Shown: piece by piece, positions 1-9,763 of the stretch
How positions within the stretch are numbered: the stretch's first letter is position 1
How the letters are laid out: every line of letters starts with the position of its first letter
Assembly (NCBI RefSeq): GCF_002259595.1
Contig: NZ_MWWU01000002.1
Coordinates: forward strand, 496,001-560,000
Source of the DNA: Aeriscardovia aeriphila
GTDB taxonomy: Bacteria > Actinomycetota > Actinomycetes > Actinomycetales > Bifidobacteriaceae
DNA length: 64,000 nucleotides
Direction: 5' to 3'
Notes under the pieces: generated by a model
Databases searched by the model: none
Told to the model about the DNA's origin: nothing
What the model saw: only the letters and a program-made list of their open reading frames with translations
Translations under genes and position numbers: made by a program

Positions 1-824
1 GGCAGCTCAACCTCGTAACCCTGGGAAGCCCACACGTCATGAATGAGCTTCTCACCCATAGCAATGACATCTTCCTGGCCCACGTAGCTCATCTCCATAT
101 CGAGCTGAGTGAACTCAGGCTGACGGTCGGCGCGGAAGTCCTCATCACGGTAGCAGCGAGCAAACTGGAAGTAACGCTCCACACCAGAAACCATGAGCAG
201 CTGCTTGAGCAACTGTGGGGACTGTGGCAAAGCGTACCAGGAACCTGGCTGCAGGCGGGATGGGACGACGAAGTCGCGAGCGCCTTCCGGAGTGGACTTG
301 ATGAGGGTTGGGGTTTCGATCTCCTCAAAGTCCATGGAGTACAGGCTTTGGCGGGCTGCACGCATGATGTCGGAGCGCAGCTTCAAACGAGCCTGCATGC
401 TGGGGCGGCGAAGGTCCAGGTAACGGTAGCGCAGGCGCACATCCTCACCAGGAAGCTTGTTGTCGCCCTCGTTCTCCAACACGGAAGACACCTGGAATGG
501 CAGAACCGCTGCAGTGGAGAGAACGGTGATCTTCTCGGCATCCACTTCGATAGCGCCTGTTGCCAAGTGCTCATTGACCTGGCCTTCAGGCCGAGCTGCA
601 ACCTTTCCTGTGACCTGGAGCACGTATTCACTGCGCACATCCTTGGCCATAGCAGAGTCGGCAACCATAATCTGGATCAAACCAGAGTGATCTCGCAAGT
701 CGAGGAAGGTCATTCCTCCCAGATCGCGGCGACGATCCACCCAACCGGCGAGCGTGACAGTGCTGCCGACATTGGCCAAGCCAAGTTCAGCAGCTGAATT
801 CGTTTTGTATTTTGTCTGAGTCAT
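1..824 (-). CDS. aspS: Aspartyl-tRNA synthetase, N-terminal part (cut by window edge)
   Basis: This class II synthetase charges tRNA-Asp (and perhaps tRNA-Asn) in the cytoplasm. About 274 N-terminal residues are visible; the C-terminus lies beyond base 1. The start MTQTKYKTNSAAELG is followed by the OB-fold anticodon-binding domain (AGWVDRRRDLGGMTFLDLRD, near residues 25-45) and then the beginning of the catalytic domain, with RYRYLDLRRP, FEEIETPTL and the motif-2 stretch FQFARCYRDEDFRADRQPEF. The ATG at 824 is preceded by a GGGAGGA ribosome site. hisS ends 37 bases upstream on the same strand, so the two synthetases are very likely co-transcribed. Identification is firm from the class II motifs. 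Confidence 0.96.
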   Translation of the reverse strand, partial: MTQTKYKTNSAAELGLANVGSTVTLAGWVDRRRDLGGMTFLDLRDHSGLIQIMVADSAMAKDVRSEYVLQVTGKVAARPEGQVNEHLATGAIEVDAEKITVLSTAAVLPFQVSSVLENEGDNKLPGEDVRLRYRYLDLRRPSMQARLKLRSDIMRAARQSLYSMDFEEIETPTLIKSTPEGARDFVVPSRLQPGSWYALPQSPQLLKQLLMVSGVERYFQFARCYRDEDFRADRQPEFTQLDMEMSYVGQEDVIAMGEKLIHDVWASQGYEVEL

Positions 825-861
825 AGACGTGTAATCCTCCCAGCGTTCCCGTTCAGCATAC

Positions 862-2283
862 TCACTGTGCTGGAGCAGACTCGCTGCCGACCACAATTTC
901 CTGCTTGCCATATTCACTGGCAGGAACCCACGTGTTCACATCAGCGCTCATCTGTTCGCCAGTGATGATGTTCTTCACCTGGTCAGTTGCGTTCTCAGAG
1001 CCTGGCTCAGCGTTGGGGTCAGCTGGAAGCCACACATAAGGGATACCCAGGCGGGAAGCGTAACGAATCTGCTTGCCAATTTTTTGAGCAGTAGGAGCAA
1101 CATCGCTGGCAATCTGACGGGAGCGCAGGGTGCGGGCGATGGCGTTGGAGGCGTCACGATTCTCTTCATTCCATACGCCGACGAGCACAGTTGCTGGCGA
1201 CTGACGATTCGCGTGAGCGCCTTGAGTGTGCAGCAAGTAGGACAGCATTCGAGAAAGGCCGATGGACAAGCCAACGCCTGGGTACTTCTTGTTACCCTGG
1301 CTCACCAGATTGTCATAGCGGCCGCCGGAACAGACGCTGCCTAATTCTTCCGCGCCTTCCAAACTCGTCTCGTAGACAGAGCCAGTGTAGTAGTCGAGAC
1401 CACGAGCAATAGCGAGATCAGCAATGACTGCGTGAGAACGTACCTTTTCGGCTTCGCGCAAGATCATTGAGACGGTTTCCACGCCTTCGATAGCCAAGGC
1501 ATAGTGTTCAGACGTGGTGTCAACATCGTAGCTGTGGCACAAGGCATCAAACTTTTCGCGCAAAGCGTGAGGTTCGTATTCGCGAATTTCAGCTAATTTC
1601 AAGCAGGCCTGTGCCTGTTCACGATTCGCAGAGCAATACTGCATCAGCGATTTCACTACTTCATCTTCGCCGACTTTGTCGAGCTTATCGACCTCGCGCA
1701 GAACTGCCTCGACATCGCTTAAGCCAATAGCGCGGTAGAAGCCTTCCGACAGCTTGCGATTATTGACATGAATGGTGGCCTGAGGAAGGCCGAAGGCCTG
1801 GAAGCGTTCCATTGCCTCGAGCATAACTAGAGGAAGCTCAACTTCATAGTGGTCAGGAAGTGTGCCATTTCCGACGACGTCGATATCTGCTTGAACGAAT
1901 TCGCGGAAACGTCCTTCCTGCGGGCGCTCTCCTCGCCACACCTTTTGAATCTGCCAGCGCTTAAAGGGGAACGTGAGGTCGCCTGTGTGTTCCACCACAT
2001 AGCGGGACAGTGGAACAGTGAGGTCAAAATGCAGACCTAAGCGCTCTGCTAGAGGTTCGTCACTTTCATGGCCAACATCTTGCAAACGCGAGAGCAGGTA
2101 AATCTGCTTACTGGTTTCGCCTTTTTTGAGCAGAGAAGCGCCAGTTTCCACGGCTCGCGTTTCAATTCCCATGAACCCGTGGAGCTCAAAGACGTTTCTG
2201 AGCGTATCGATCATTTGTTGTTCAACGGCTCTTTCCTGCGGAAGCCATTCCGGGAAGCCGGATACTGATGCACCTTTAGCCAC
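862..2283 (-). CDS. hisS: Histidyl-tRNA synthetase
   Basis: Class II synthetase that charges tRNA-His; 473 residues from the chosen start, normal for the family. Visible features are LFxLTVPL-like HFDLTVPLSRYV (motif 1/2 region), FKRWQIQKVWRGERPQEGRFREF (motif 2), the histidine-binding stretch LDYYTGSVYE, the Gly-rich CSGGRYDNLV, and motif 3 GVGLSIGLSRML, followed by an anticodon-binding domain. The open frame runs back to 2451, but the family starts at (M/V)AKGASVSGFPEWLP, so the GTG at 2283 is preferred. A TATAGT hexamer lies only 4 bases before this GTG and no good Shine-Dalgarno sequence is present, so a leaderless transcript is possible. It precedes aspS in an apparent two-gene operon. 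Confidence 0.95.
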   Translation of the reverse strand: MAKGASVSGFPEWLPQERAVEQQMIDTLRNVFELHGFMGIETRAVETGASLLKKGETSKQIYLLSRLQDVGHESDEPLAERLGLHFDLTVPLSRYVVEHTGDLTFPFKRWQIQKVWRGERPQEGRFREFVQADIDVVGNGTLPDHYEVELPLVMLEAMERFQAFGLPQATIHVNNRKLSEGFYRAIGLSDVEAVLREVDKLDKVGEDEVVKSLMQYCSANREQAQACLKLAEIREYEPHALREKFDALCHSYDVDTTSEHYALAIEGVETVSMILREAEKVRSHAVIADLAIARGLDYYTGSVYETSLEGAEELGSVCSGGRYDNLVSQGNKKYPGVGLSIGLSRMLSYLLHTQGAHANRQSPATVLVGVWNEENRDASNAIARTLRSRQIASDVAPTAQKIGKQIRYASRLGIPYVWLPADPNAEPGSENATDQVKNIITGEQMSADVNTWVPASEYGKQEIVVGSESAPAQ

Positions 2284-2689
2284 TGTGTCACTATACAAAA
2301 AGCTCAGAACCGATTGACGAGGGCTAATAACACGTTCTTTCCTATCGGTTGGTGAGGTGCGGGTTCTTGAGTAGTACGAATGAAGCGTCGAAAAATGATT
2401 GCTTTGCAAAAATTTACTGCAAATGAGCAGAAATTCTGGAATTCTTTGCAAACGGTGGCAGCCTCGTATGTATGATCACCACCCCTTTTGAAAACCCGGA
2501 AAAACTCATGTATTGTGGGGACTGATCACAGTGTCGTGCATGACGGATACCCGCTTTTTTCACGTAACGAAGATGTTTGTTGCAAACGGTATCTCACTGC
2601 TCACCGCTGGGAGCATGCCGCTTTATGTCGACGGGGACCAGCGTTTCGTCACTGTGAGGGTAAGTACTCAATGAAGAGAATGGAAACAC
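2284..2689. promoter_or_regulatory. Divergent hisS/apuB control region
   Basis: This 406-base gap holds no credible gene. On the minus strand the TATAGT at 2287-2292 is a candidate -10 for hisS. On the plus strand TTGAAA (2488-2493) and TATTGT (2511-2516), separated by 17 bases, form a good sigma-70-type promoter for the amylopullulanase, with a leader of about 170 bases. The 10-mer TGCAAACGGT occurs twice, at 2447-2456 and 2581-2590, flanking the promoter, and further TGCAAA blocks lie at 2404-2422. TGCAAACG is typical of LacI-family operator halves, so repression by a MalR-like regulator is inferred, not shown. Confidence 0.55.
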
Positions 2690-5600
2690 ATGTTTACGCA
2701 TGCAAGTAAACGGCTCTACACTCTGACAGGTGTTGTAGCGACAGTTGCTATGGGCTTGGTTGGGGCTCTCATCCCTGTGACCAACGCTCGAGCTTCAGTT
2801 ACTGCTGATGCTCAAGCTGCTGCTAATTCTCGTAGCGATGTGCAAGTCATCGCATTCCAACAAACATGGAATACGATCGCACAAGCTTGCACCACCACCT
2901 ACGGTCCCGAAGGTGTTGGCTACGTAGAAACCAGCCCTGTTACAGAAACGATCCCTGGCACAGCTTGGTGGACCAGCTATCAGCCAGTCAGTTTCAAACT
3001 CGATTCCAAACTCGGCACAGAAGCTGAGTTCAAGAATATGGTCGCCACCTGCAAGAAGGCAGGCGTCGGCATCATCGCTGATGTTGTGATGAACCAGACC
3101 ACTGGAACTGATTCTGACATCCACGGCGAGCGTGAAGGCGTTGCAGGTACCAAGTTTAATGCAGATACCGCCTCCTACCCTGGTTTCACCGGTGATAAGA
3201 ACCAGTACCCTCAAGGCGCTACTCGCTCTGATTTCCACGAGTGCACGGCAAAAATTACCAATTACACCAATCAAGATGAAGTGCAAAACTGCCGTTTGCA
3301 GTCTATGTGGGATTGGAACACAGGCTCTGCCAAGGTTCAAGATATTGACTCCGATTTTCTCGCCCGTTTGCTCAAGCTCGGAGTTGCTGGCTTCCGCGTT
3401 GACGCTGCGAAGCACATCAACGCAGCTGATCTCAAAGCCATCAAGCAGCAGACTGCTCAGAAAGCAGGAAAGTCTGCTGATGACATCTACTGGGTACAAG
3501 AAACCATCGGTAATGCTTCTGAAGCAGCAGGCATTCAGCCGTCCAACTACTTTGGCAATGGAGATGTCACCGAGTTTGGTTTCGCCTCTGAGCTCAATCA
3601 GAAGTTCAAGGGTTCCATCTCTGGGCTGAAAGATCTCAGTTCTCGCCTCATGCCTTCTGAAAAGGCAAACGTGTTTATCACCAATTGGGATACTGCCCGC
3701 CAAGAAGGTTACCTAACCTATAAGGATGGAGCACGCTACCAGTTAGCTAACGCCTTCATGTTGGGCTACGGCTATGGCACGCCTCGTCTCATCTCTGACT
3801 ACAAGTTCGGAAACGACATAGCAGACCACGATACTGGTGCTCCTGGTGCCACTGAGACCTCTGTTCCTGACGTCGACATGGACAAGGTATGCTCCTCCAA
3901 CACCTCCGACTGGAATTGCCAGGAGCGCTGGACGTCGACACGAGGAATGATCGCCTTCCACAATTATGTGGGTGACGCGAAGCTGACGGGCTGGCAATCT
4001 CAAGACAAGAACAACATTGCCTTCTCTCGCTCAGCCAAGGGCTTCTTGGCCATCAATAATGCGACTGAGCCAGTCAAGGTTAACTACACCACAGACCTTG
4101 CCGACGGTACATATTGCAACGTGTACGCTGCTCAGGATTGCTCCGAACAGGTTGAAGTGAAGGATGGAACGGTTTCTACTACCATCCCAGCACGTTCTGC
4201 GGTCGCTCTCTACGCAGGAGCAACCAAGGATCACCACCCAGCGGCCAGCCAAGCCAAGGATCCTTCTGACCCAACGATTGGCAAGGAAGACCAGGCAATT
4301 TTGCCAACGGACCAGACGCTGACCGTCTACTACAAGGCTGACCCGAGCTGGAAGGCCGTGAAGATGGGCTACTTTGCCAATGGTCAATGGTCCGCCTCCC
4401 AAGAGCCGATGAATGGGCCAGATGCTCAGGGCTATTACACTATGGAGCTCACCACCGGCGGTAAGGAAGCGAAAGTTTACTTCACTGACGGCAACGGCAA
4501 TTGGGATTCGAATAATTCGGCTAACTACACTATTCCTGCCGGCATCGTTCAAGCCAGCATTGAAAACTATCAGGTGAAGTTTGGCAACCCCGAGGCTTTA
4601 GAGGGCAGCACTCGTCTGGTGATCCACTACAAGCCAGCAGCCAACGACCCTGGCCGCGGTGTTTACGTGTGGGGTACAGACAATTCCGGTAAAGATTTGG
4701 CCGGTGAGCACCACCAGTTCACTGGTGAGGATGCATGGGGCAAGGTTTATGAGGCTTATGTCCCTGGCTCCTTTGATAAGTTCAACTTCATTGTGACCAC
4801 GTCTAACTGGGATAAGTTTGGTGCCGACCGTTCCATCGTCGTGGCGAAGAATGGCACTGCTGAGGCATGGGTGGATGGTAGCGCAGCTGATGGCGCAGAC
4901 ACGACGCTGAGTTCTGCACCGAAGGACTACACCGTTTCTGGTAATCTCACGCTTACGGTTCACTACTATCGCGCTGATGGCAAGTACTACGATGCAGCAA
5001 ATACCAGTATCGAGGACCCACAGTGGAACTTGTGGACCTGGACGTCTGCCTCTTCTGGCAAGTCGGCAAGTTTCACCAAGCATGACGCTTGGGGTGAAAT
5101 CGCCACTATCTCCTACCCTAATTACCAGCTCGTCGTTTCGGGTGACAACTCTGATATCGGCATGCTGCGTCGTTTGGGTGAATGGAGTGAGAAGGACCCT
5201 GCCGATGGAAACATCTTCGTTCCAGCCAATGCTCTCGTAGCAAATAAGGCAGATGGCTCCGTTCATGGCGAAATCTGGCTCGTTGCCGGCGACGCAACGG
5301 TCTACACTTCTCAGCCAACCTTGTCGACAACGGTCAAGTCTGCGTCTATCTCTGATTTCACCAAGCTTGACGTAAAGATGAGCAAGCCGGTGAGCGAAGA
5401 CGACGTGAAAGGCAAAGTTGAAGTTACCGACGCCTCAGGCAAGCCTGTCAAGCTCAGCTCGGTGAAGGTCAACGGCTCAACGCTTGAGATTGCCACTGCT
5501 GATGAGCTCGAACCGAACGCCAAGTACACCGTTAAGGTTGCTGATTACGGTCAGGTATCTGCTACGGCGGGTGCAATCGTGCGCACGAAGAAGTTCGATG

Positions 5601-8014
5601 AGAAGTACGCTTACTCGGGCGACGACCTCGGTGCTACATATTCGCAGAAGGAAACCACTTTCAAACTGTGGGCTCCAACTGCAAGCTCGGTCGTGCTGCG
5701 CACCTATAAGTCAGATCAGTCTGCTGATGCTCCTCTTGCTCACACCTACCCGATGACACGTCAGGACAAGGGTGTGTGGGTCGTCACTGTGCCTGGGGAT
5801 ATGAAGGACACTGCTTATGACTATGCGGTGAGCTTCGCTGACGGTACGACGAACGAATCGGAAGATCCATACGCAACAGCAGCCACCGTCAACGGTGATC
5901 GCTCTGTCGTTCTCTCCGATGAGGAGAAGACGATTGCAGACTTTAAGCGCATGCCTGCCTTTGAAGGTGGGGATAGCAATGCCATCGTCGCTGAAACCCA
6001 TATTCGCGACTTCACCAAGTCCCCAACTTCGGGTGTGGATGAAGCCAAGCGCGGAACTTATTTGGGCTTCGTGCAAACGGGGACGAAGAATGCTGCTGGT
6101 CAGTCTACGGGCATTGACTATTTGAAGCAGTTGGGTATCACTCATGTTCAGCTGCAGCCATTCTTCGACTATGCTTCCGTCGATGAGACGAAGGCATTGG
6201 ACGATAGCAACTACAACTGGGGTTACGACCCGAAGAACTACAACGTTCCTGAGGGTTCGTACTCGTCGAATGCTGCTGACCCGGCAACCCGCGTCAAGGA
6301 AGCTAAGGAAATGGTCAAGGGTATTCACGATGCCGGCCTGCGTGTGGTGATGGATGTGGTGTACAACCACGTGTTTGACGCCTCGCAGCACGCTTTCGGC
6401 AAGGTGGTTCCTGGCTATTACTTCCGCTACACCGCTGACGGCAAGATGTCGAGCGACACGGGTGTGGGTAATGATACAGCCTCCGAGCGTGCCATGGTCC
6501 GCAACTACATCGTCAACTCGGTGACCTACTGGGCCAAGAACTACAAGGTCGACGGTTTCCGCTTCGACCTCATGGGTATCCATGATCTCGAAACAATGAA
6601 GCAGGTTCGTGCTGCACTGGATAAGATCGACCCGAGCATTCTGGTGATTGGTGAAGGCTGGGATATGAATTCCATGCTTCCAAAGTCACAGAATGCTATC
6701 CAGCCGAATGCATACGAGTTGGATAACACGGGTGAGAACGGAACGAAGACGGGCTCGACCATTGGTTTCTTCAACGATTCCTTGCGCGACGGTCTGCGTG
6801 GTTCGGTCTTCTCTCTCGACGGCACTGGCTTCGCAGCTAATAAGGGTGACCAGGAGCAGTTGGTGATGCACAATATCCTCGCCTGCCCGCTTTCTGATGG
6901 CTCGCCGGAGGCGACCAAGTGCTGGAATGGCAATGCTGAGGATCATTTCGCATCCCCAGGTCAGGTTGTTCAGTATGCGGAAATCCATGATAACCAGACT
7001 CTCTTTGACCGTTTGCTCAAGTCGGTTCCTCAAGAGGCTGGCGAGTCGGACGCTGATTATCAGGCTCGTTTGACCAAGATGGATAAGTTGGCAACTGGCA
7101 CGATCCTTCTTTCGCAAGGTCAGTCCGAGCTTCAAGTTGGTCAGGAATTCTTGAGGAGCAAGGCTGGCAATGAGAACTCGTATAACGCGGGTGACTCTGT
7201 CAACCAGCTCAACTGGGATGATCTCGACCCGGCCAAGAACGCAAACGCTGCTGATACGGCCGCATTTGTCAAGGGCTTGATTGCTTTGCGCAAGTCTGTT
7301 CCTGGCCTTCGCTTGAACTCCTACTCTGAGATTGCCAGCAAGGTGAAGCCTCTGGCTGCTGCCAAGGGTGTTATTGCTTACCAGATTGAGGATGAGACTG
7401 GCACCTATGTGGTTGTTCTGAATGCGAATAACGCTCACACTGCTGTCACTGAGGTTCCTGCTGGTAAGTATCAGCCTCTGGTTCTGGGCTCGCAGGTTGT
7501 GAAGGCGAACACTACGGATGTGAAGGCTCGTTTGGCTCTGCGCTTCCTGCGCGCTGCCGCTGCTGAGGGTGTGGATAACACGCTCACTGTGGATGAGAAG
7601 GGCTTCTCTGCTGCTCCAATCTCCGTGTCGGTGTTGAAGGTTGCCAAACAGGAAGAAGAACAGCCGACTCAGCCAGGTGATGGGGATAAGCCATCGAAGC
7701 CAGGTGATGAGGATAAGCCATCGAACCCTGGCGACGGTGACAAGCCATCGAACCCTGGCGACGATAAGAACCCTGGTAAGGATGACGGTAAGGATTCTGG
7801 TAAGGATTCTGGTAAGGATGGTTCTGCCTCTCAGCCAGACGGATCCAAGCCAAGCACCTCCAAGCCATCCGCATCGAAGACTGCAGCCTCGAAGGGTGCT
7901 CAGGTGCTCGCATCCACGGGTGCGTCTGTGGTGATGATCGCCGCACTTGCCCTGCTGGCTGTGCTCGCTGGTGCAAGCCTGATTGCCTTGGCAAGAAGGC
8001 GTCAGAATAACTGA
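2690..8014 (+). CDS. apuB: Cell-wall-anchored bifunctional amylopullulanase
   Basis: Secreted enzyme that cuts alpha-1,4 bonds (N-terminal GH13 amylase) and alpha-1,6 bonds (C-terminal GH13_14 pullulanase) of starch, glycogen and pullulan; 1774 residues. A signal peptide covers about residues 1-35. In the amylase domain GFRVDAAKH (nucleophile D238), WVQETIG (acid/base E271) and ITNWDTA are visible. Several beta-rich carbohydrate-binding or PUD-like modules follow (about 510-1000). The pullulanase domain has YNWGYDPKNYNVPEG, VVMDVVYNHV, GFRFDLMG (D1293), GEGWD (E1322) and EIHDNQTL. A Pro/Gly/Asp/Lys repeat linker (about 1655-1730) leads to the sortase signal LASTG (1740-1744), a hydrophobic helix and an RRRQNN tail. 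The last codon TGA is part of the TGATAATCT motif. Order and size match bifidobacterial ApuB. Confidence 0.95.
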   Translation: MFTHASKRLYTLTGVVATVAMGLVGALIPVTNARASVTADAQAAANSRSDVQVIAFQQTWNTIAQACTTTYGPEGVGYVETSPVTETIPGTAWWTSYQPVSFKLDSKLGTEAEFKNMVATCKKAGVGIIADVVMNQTTGTDSDIHGEREGVAGTKFNADTASYPGFTGDKNQYPQGATRSDFHECTAKITNYTNQDEVQNCRLQSMWDWNTGSAKVQDIDSDFLARLLKLGVAGFRVDAAKHINAADLKAIKQQTAQKAGKSADDIYWVQETIGNASEAAGIQPSNYFGNGDVTEFGFASELNQKFKGSISGLKDLSSRLMPSEKANVFITNWDTARQEGYLTYKDGARYQLANAFMLGYGYGTPRLISDYKFGNDIADHDTGAPGATETSVPDVDMDKVCSSNTSDWNCQERWTSTRGMIAFHNYVGDAKLTGWQSQDKNNIAFSRSAKGFLAINNATEPVKVNYTTDLADGTYCNVYAAQDCSEQVEVKDGTVSTTIPARSAVALYAGATKDHHPAASQAKDPSDPTIGKEDQAILPTDQTLTVYYKADPSWKAVKMGYFANGQWSASQEPMNGPDAQGYYTMELTTGGKEAKVYFTDGNGNWDSNNSANYTIPAGIVQASIENYQVKFGNPEALEGSTRLVIHYKPAANDPGRGVYVWGTDNSGKDLAGEHHQFTGEDAWGKVYEAYVPGSFDKFNFIVTTSNWDKFGADRSIVVAKNGTAEAWVDGSAADGADTTLSSAPKDYTVSGNLTLTVHYYRADGKYYDAANTSIEDPQWNLWTWTSASSGKSASFTKHDAWGEIATISYPNYQLVVSGDNSDIGMLRRLGEWSEKDPADGNIFVPANALVANKADGSVHGEIWLVAGDATVYTSQPTLSTTVKSASISDFTKLDVKMSKPVSEDDVKGKVEVTDASGKPVKLSSVKVNGSTLEIATADELEPNAKYTVKVADYGQVSATAGAIVRTKKFDEKYAYSGDDLGATYSQKETTFKLWAPTASSVVLRTYKSDQSADAPLAHTYPMTRQDKGVWVVTVPGDMKDTAYDYAVSFADGTTNESEDPYATAATVNGDRSVVLSDEEKTIADFKRMPAFEGGDSNAIVAETHIRDFTKSPTSGVDEAKRGTYLGFVQTGTKNAAGQSTGIDYLKQLGITHVQLQPFFDYASVDETKALDDSNYNWGYDPKNYNVPEGSYSSNAADPATRVKEAKEMVKGIHDAGLRVVMDVVYNHVFDASQHAFGKVVPGYYFRYTADGKMSSDTGVGNDTASERAMVRNYIVNSVTYWAKNYKVDGFRFDLMGIHDLETMKQVRAALDKIDPSILVIGEGWDMNSMLPKSQNAIQPNAYELDNTGENGTKTGSTIGFFNDSLRDGLRGSVFSLDGTGFAANKGDQEQLVMHNILACPLSDGSPEATKCWNGNAEDHFASPGQVVQYAEIHDNQTLFDRLLKSVPQEAGESDADYQARLTKMDKLATGTILLSQGQSELQVGQEFLRSKAGNENSYNAGDSVNQLNWDDLDPAKNANAADTAAFVKGLIALRKSVPGLRLNSYSEIASKVKPLAAAKGVIAYQIEDETGTYVVVLNANNAHTAVTEVPAGKYQPLVLGSQVVKANTTDVKARLALRFLRAAAAEGVDNTLTVDEKGFSAAPISVSVLKVAKQEEEQPTQPGDGDKPSKPGDEDKPSNPGDGDKPSNPGDDKNPGKDDGKDSGKDSGKDGSASQPDGSKPSTSKPSASKTAASKGAQVLASTGASVVMIAALALLAVLAGASLIALARRRQNN

Positions 8015-8097
8015 TAATCTCGAGGGCTATCGAGCGATGATTGCCAAGATCAGAGTGATTGTCGCGGTGATAATCTCGAGCGATAAGTGAAGAAATG

Positions 8098-8132
8098 AGG
8101 CTTGGTGTGCGAAAGTGCGCCAAGCCTTTTTG
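8098..8132 (+). terminator. Terminator after apuB
   Basis: The stem AGGCTTGG/CCAAGCCT, extended by a GUGC-type inner stem around a GAAA loop, is followed by TTTTTG. It lies 84 bases after the apuB stop, past two copies of TGATAATCTCGAG (8012 and 8068). Confidence 0.85.
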
Positions 8133-8258
8133 TTACAAAACGTTGAACACGAGATTTTCCGCCGTTCAGTCTCTATAATGAAAGGGTTGCGACGGCGATG
8201 AGGCCTGGTAGAGGTTCCAGGCTGAGCCTTCGACCCAACGCGAACCCAAGGAGTAGGC

Positions 8259-9671
8259 ATGAGCGTACCAGAAAATGAAACTGAAAAGGTGACTACTGAA
8301 GCCACTACCCCAGCTGAGGAAACCCAGCTGAACACAAAAGAAACTTCCACGACTGCTGAAAATGCAGCTCCTACTCCGTCTGCAGTGGCGAAGAAGAGCG
8401 CTGAGCCTGTTGTTCGCGTCACCTATTCCGAGGAGGACGTGGCTACAGCAAAGACCTTCGCTTCCGTTCACGATGGCTCCGTGTTCGTCAAGGATGGTGA
8501 CCAAGAGCGTGAAGTCGGCAAGTATGCAGAGGGTGAAGAAGAAACTGCTCTGAACCTTCTCGCGCGTCGTTACCTCGACCTTAAGGCTCGCTTGGAGCTG
8601 TTCGCTCAGCGCCTTAAGGCTTCCCAGATTCGCTCTCGCGAAATCGACCAGACTGTGGAAAGCCTCAAGAAGGATGTTGAGGCACCTCAGGTTGTGGGTG
8701 ACCTCACTGCTCTGCGCAACCGCATGGATGAGCTCGCCAAGATTGCTGAGGAGAAGAAGGCTAAGCTCGAGGCTGCTCGCAAGAGGGCTTTGGATAAGTC
8801 CATTGCTGAGCACACTGCCGTGATCGAGAAAGCGGAAGCTCTCGTTGCCGGCCTCAACGACAACACTAACTGGCGTGATACTGCTGAGAAGTTCCGTGCC
8901 ATCTTTGATGAGTGGAAGGAAACGCAGAAGAAGAACGCTCACCTTGACCGCAAGACGAGCGACGCTTTGTGGAAGCGCTTCTCTGCCACTCGCTCCCAGT
9001 TCAACCGTCAGCGCCGCCAGTGGGCTAAGCAGCGTGATGAGGCTCGCGAGGCTGTGTTGAGCAAGAAGCGTGCCATCGTCAAGCGCGCTGAAGAGCTGAA
9101 GGATTCCACCGATTGGCTCGATACCTCTCATGAGTTTGCCAACTTGATGAACGAGTGGAAGAATGCTGGCCGCGCAGGTCGTCGCGATGACGACAAGCTG
9201 TGGACCCAGTTCCGCGCTGCTGCTGACACCTTCTTCAACGCTCGCCAGGCTGACCGCGATCAGCGTAACGCCGGCCAGGAGGAGAACCTGGAGAAGAAGC
9301 GCGCCCTGTTGGCTAAGGCTCAGCAGCTCCTGCCAGTTACGACCGAGCAGCAGGCTGCAGCCGCCCGTCAGGCTTTGGGTAAGATCCTCGAAGAGTGGGA
9401 TCAGATCGGTTATGTTCCACGCCAGAATATCCGCGAGCTCGAAGACGGCTTGAACGCTGTGGAGCAGCAGATTAAGGCTGTGGAAGAGGCTGTGTGGCGC
9501 CAGAAGGACCCGGAGACTTCCGCTCGCCGTAACTCCTTCGAAGATCAGCTCAACGCTCGTATTGCTGAGCTCGATGAGCTGATCGCTTCCGAAAAGGATG
9601 AGAAGAAGAAGGCTGAGTACGAGTCCGAGAAGGCTGCAAAGCTCAGCTGGTTGGCTGCCGTCAGCAAGTAA
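8259..9671 (+). CDS. DUF349 domain protein
   Basis: A 470-residue, highly charged, mostly helical protein. Residues 1-50 are low-complexity Thr/Glu/Ala, and the rest carries repeated DUF349 units of about 70 residues with the signature W-(R/D)-x-T-x-x-(K/H)-(F/E)-x-x-(I/L)-x-x-(E/D)-W-K, seen as NWRDTAEKFRAIFDEWKE, DWLDTSHEFANLMNEWKN and ILEEWDQIGYV. Long Lys/Glu stretches suggest coiled coils. DUF349 proteins are common in actinobacteria but their biochemical role is not settled. The ATG follows AAGGAGTAGGC. A TATAAT hexamer at 8174-8179 is the likely -10 of its promoter. It stands alone between two terminators. Confidence 0.9.
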   Translation: MSVPENETEKVTTEATTPAEETQLNTKETSTTAENAAPTPSAVAKKSAEPVVRVTYSEEDVATAKTFASVHDGSVFVKDGDQEREVGKYAEGEEETALNLLARRYLDLKARLELFAQRLKASQIRSREIDQTVESLKKDVEAPQVVGDLTALRNRMDELAKIAEEKKAKLEAARKRALDKSIAEHTAVIEKAEALVAGLNDNTNWRDTAEKFRAIFDEWKETQKKNAHLDRKTSDALWKRFSATRSQFNRQRRQWAKQRDEAREAVLSKKRAIVKRAEELKDSTDWLDTSHEFANLMNEWKNAGRAGRRDDDKLWTQFRAAADTFFNARQADRDQRNAGQEENLEKKRALLAKAQQLLPVTTEQQAAAARQALGKILEEWDQIGYVPRQNIRELEDGLNAVEQQIKAVEEAVWRQKDPETSARRNSFEDQLNARIAELDELIASEKDEKKKAEYESEKAAKLSWLAAVSK

Positions 9672-9721
9672 GCCTCAAGATTATCACTGCGCTTGCTGCT
9701 AGTAGCGAGCGCAGTGCATGA

Positions 9722-9760
9722 AAAAAATAGAGCCCCTGGATTGAGTCCAGGGGCTTTTTC
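9722..9760. terminator. Bidirectional terminator between DUF349 gene and rel
   Basis: AGCCCCTGGA/TCCAGGGGCT (9731-9755) with a 5-base loop, an A-run on the left and a T-run on the right, can end both converging transcripts. Confidence 0.93.
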
Positions 9761-9763
9761 TTG

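Noticed and set aside
2488-2709. A 73-codon frame overlapping the start of the amylopullulanase gene, possible leader peptide
   Set aside because: It begins within the promoter hexamers, so most transcripts would lack its start.
2795-3703. A 302-codon frame on the minus strand within the amylopullulanase gene
   Set aside because: Overlaps the clear amylase catalytic domain; no family features.
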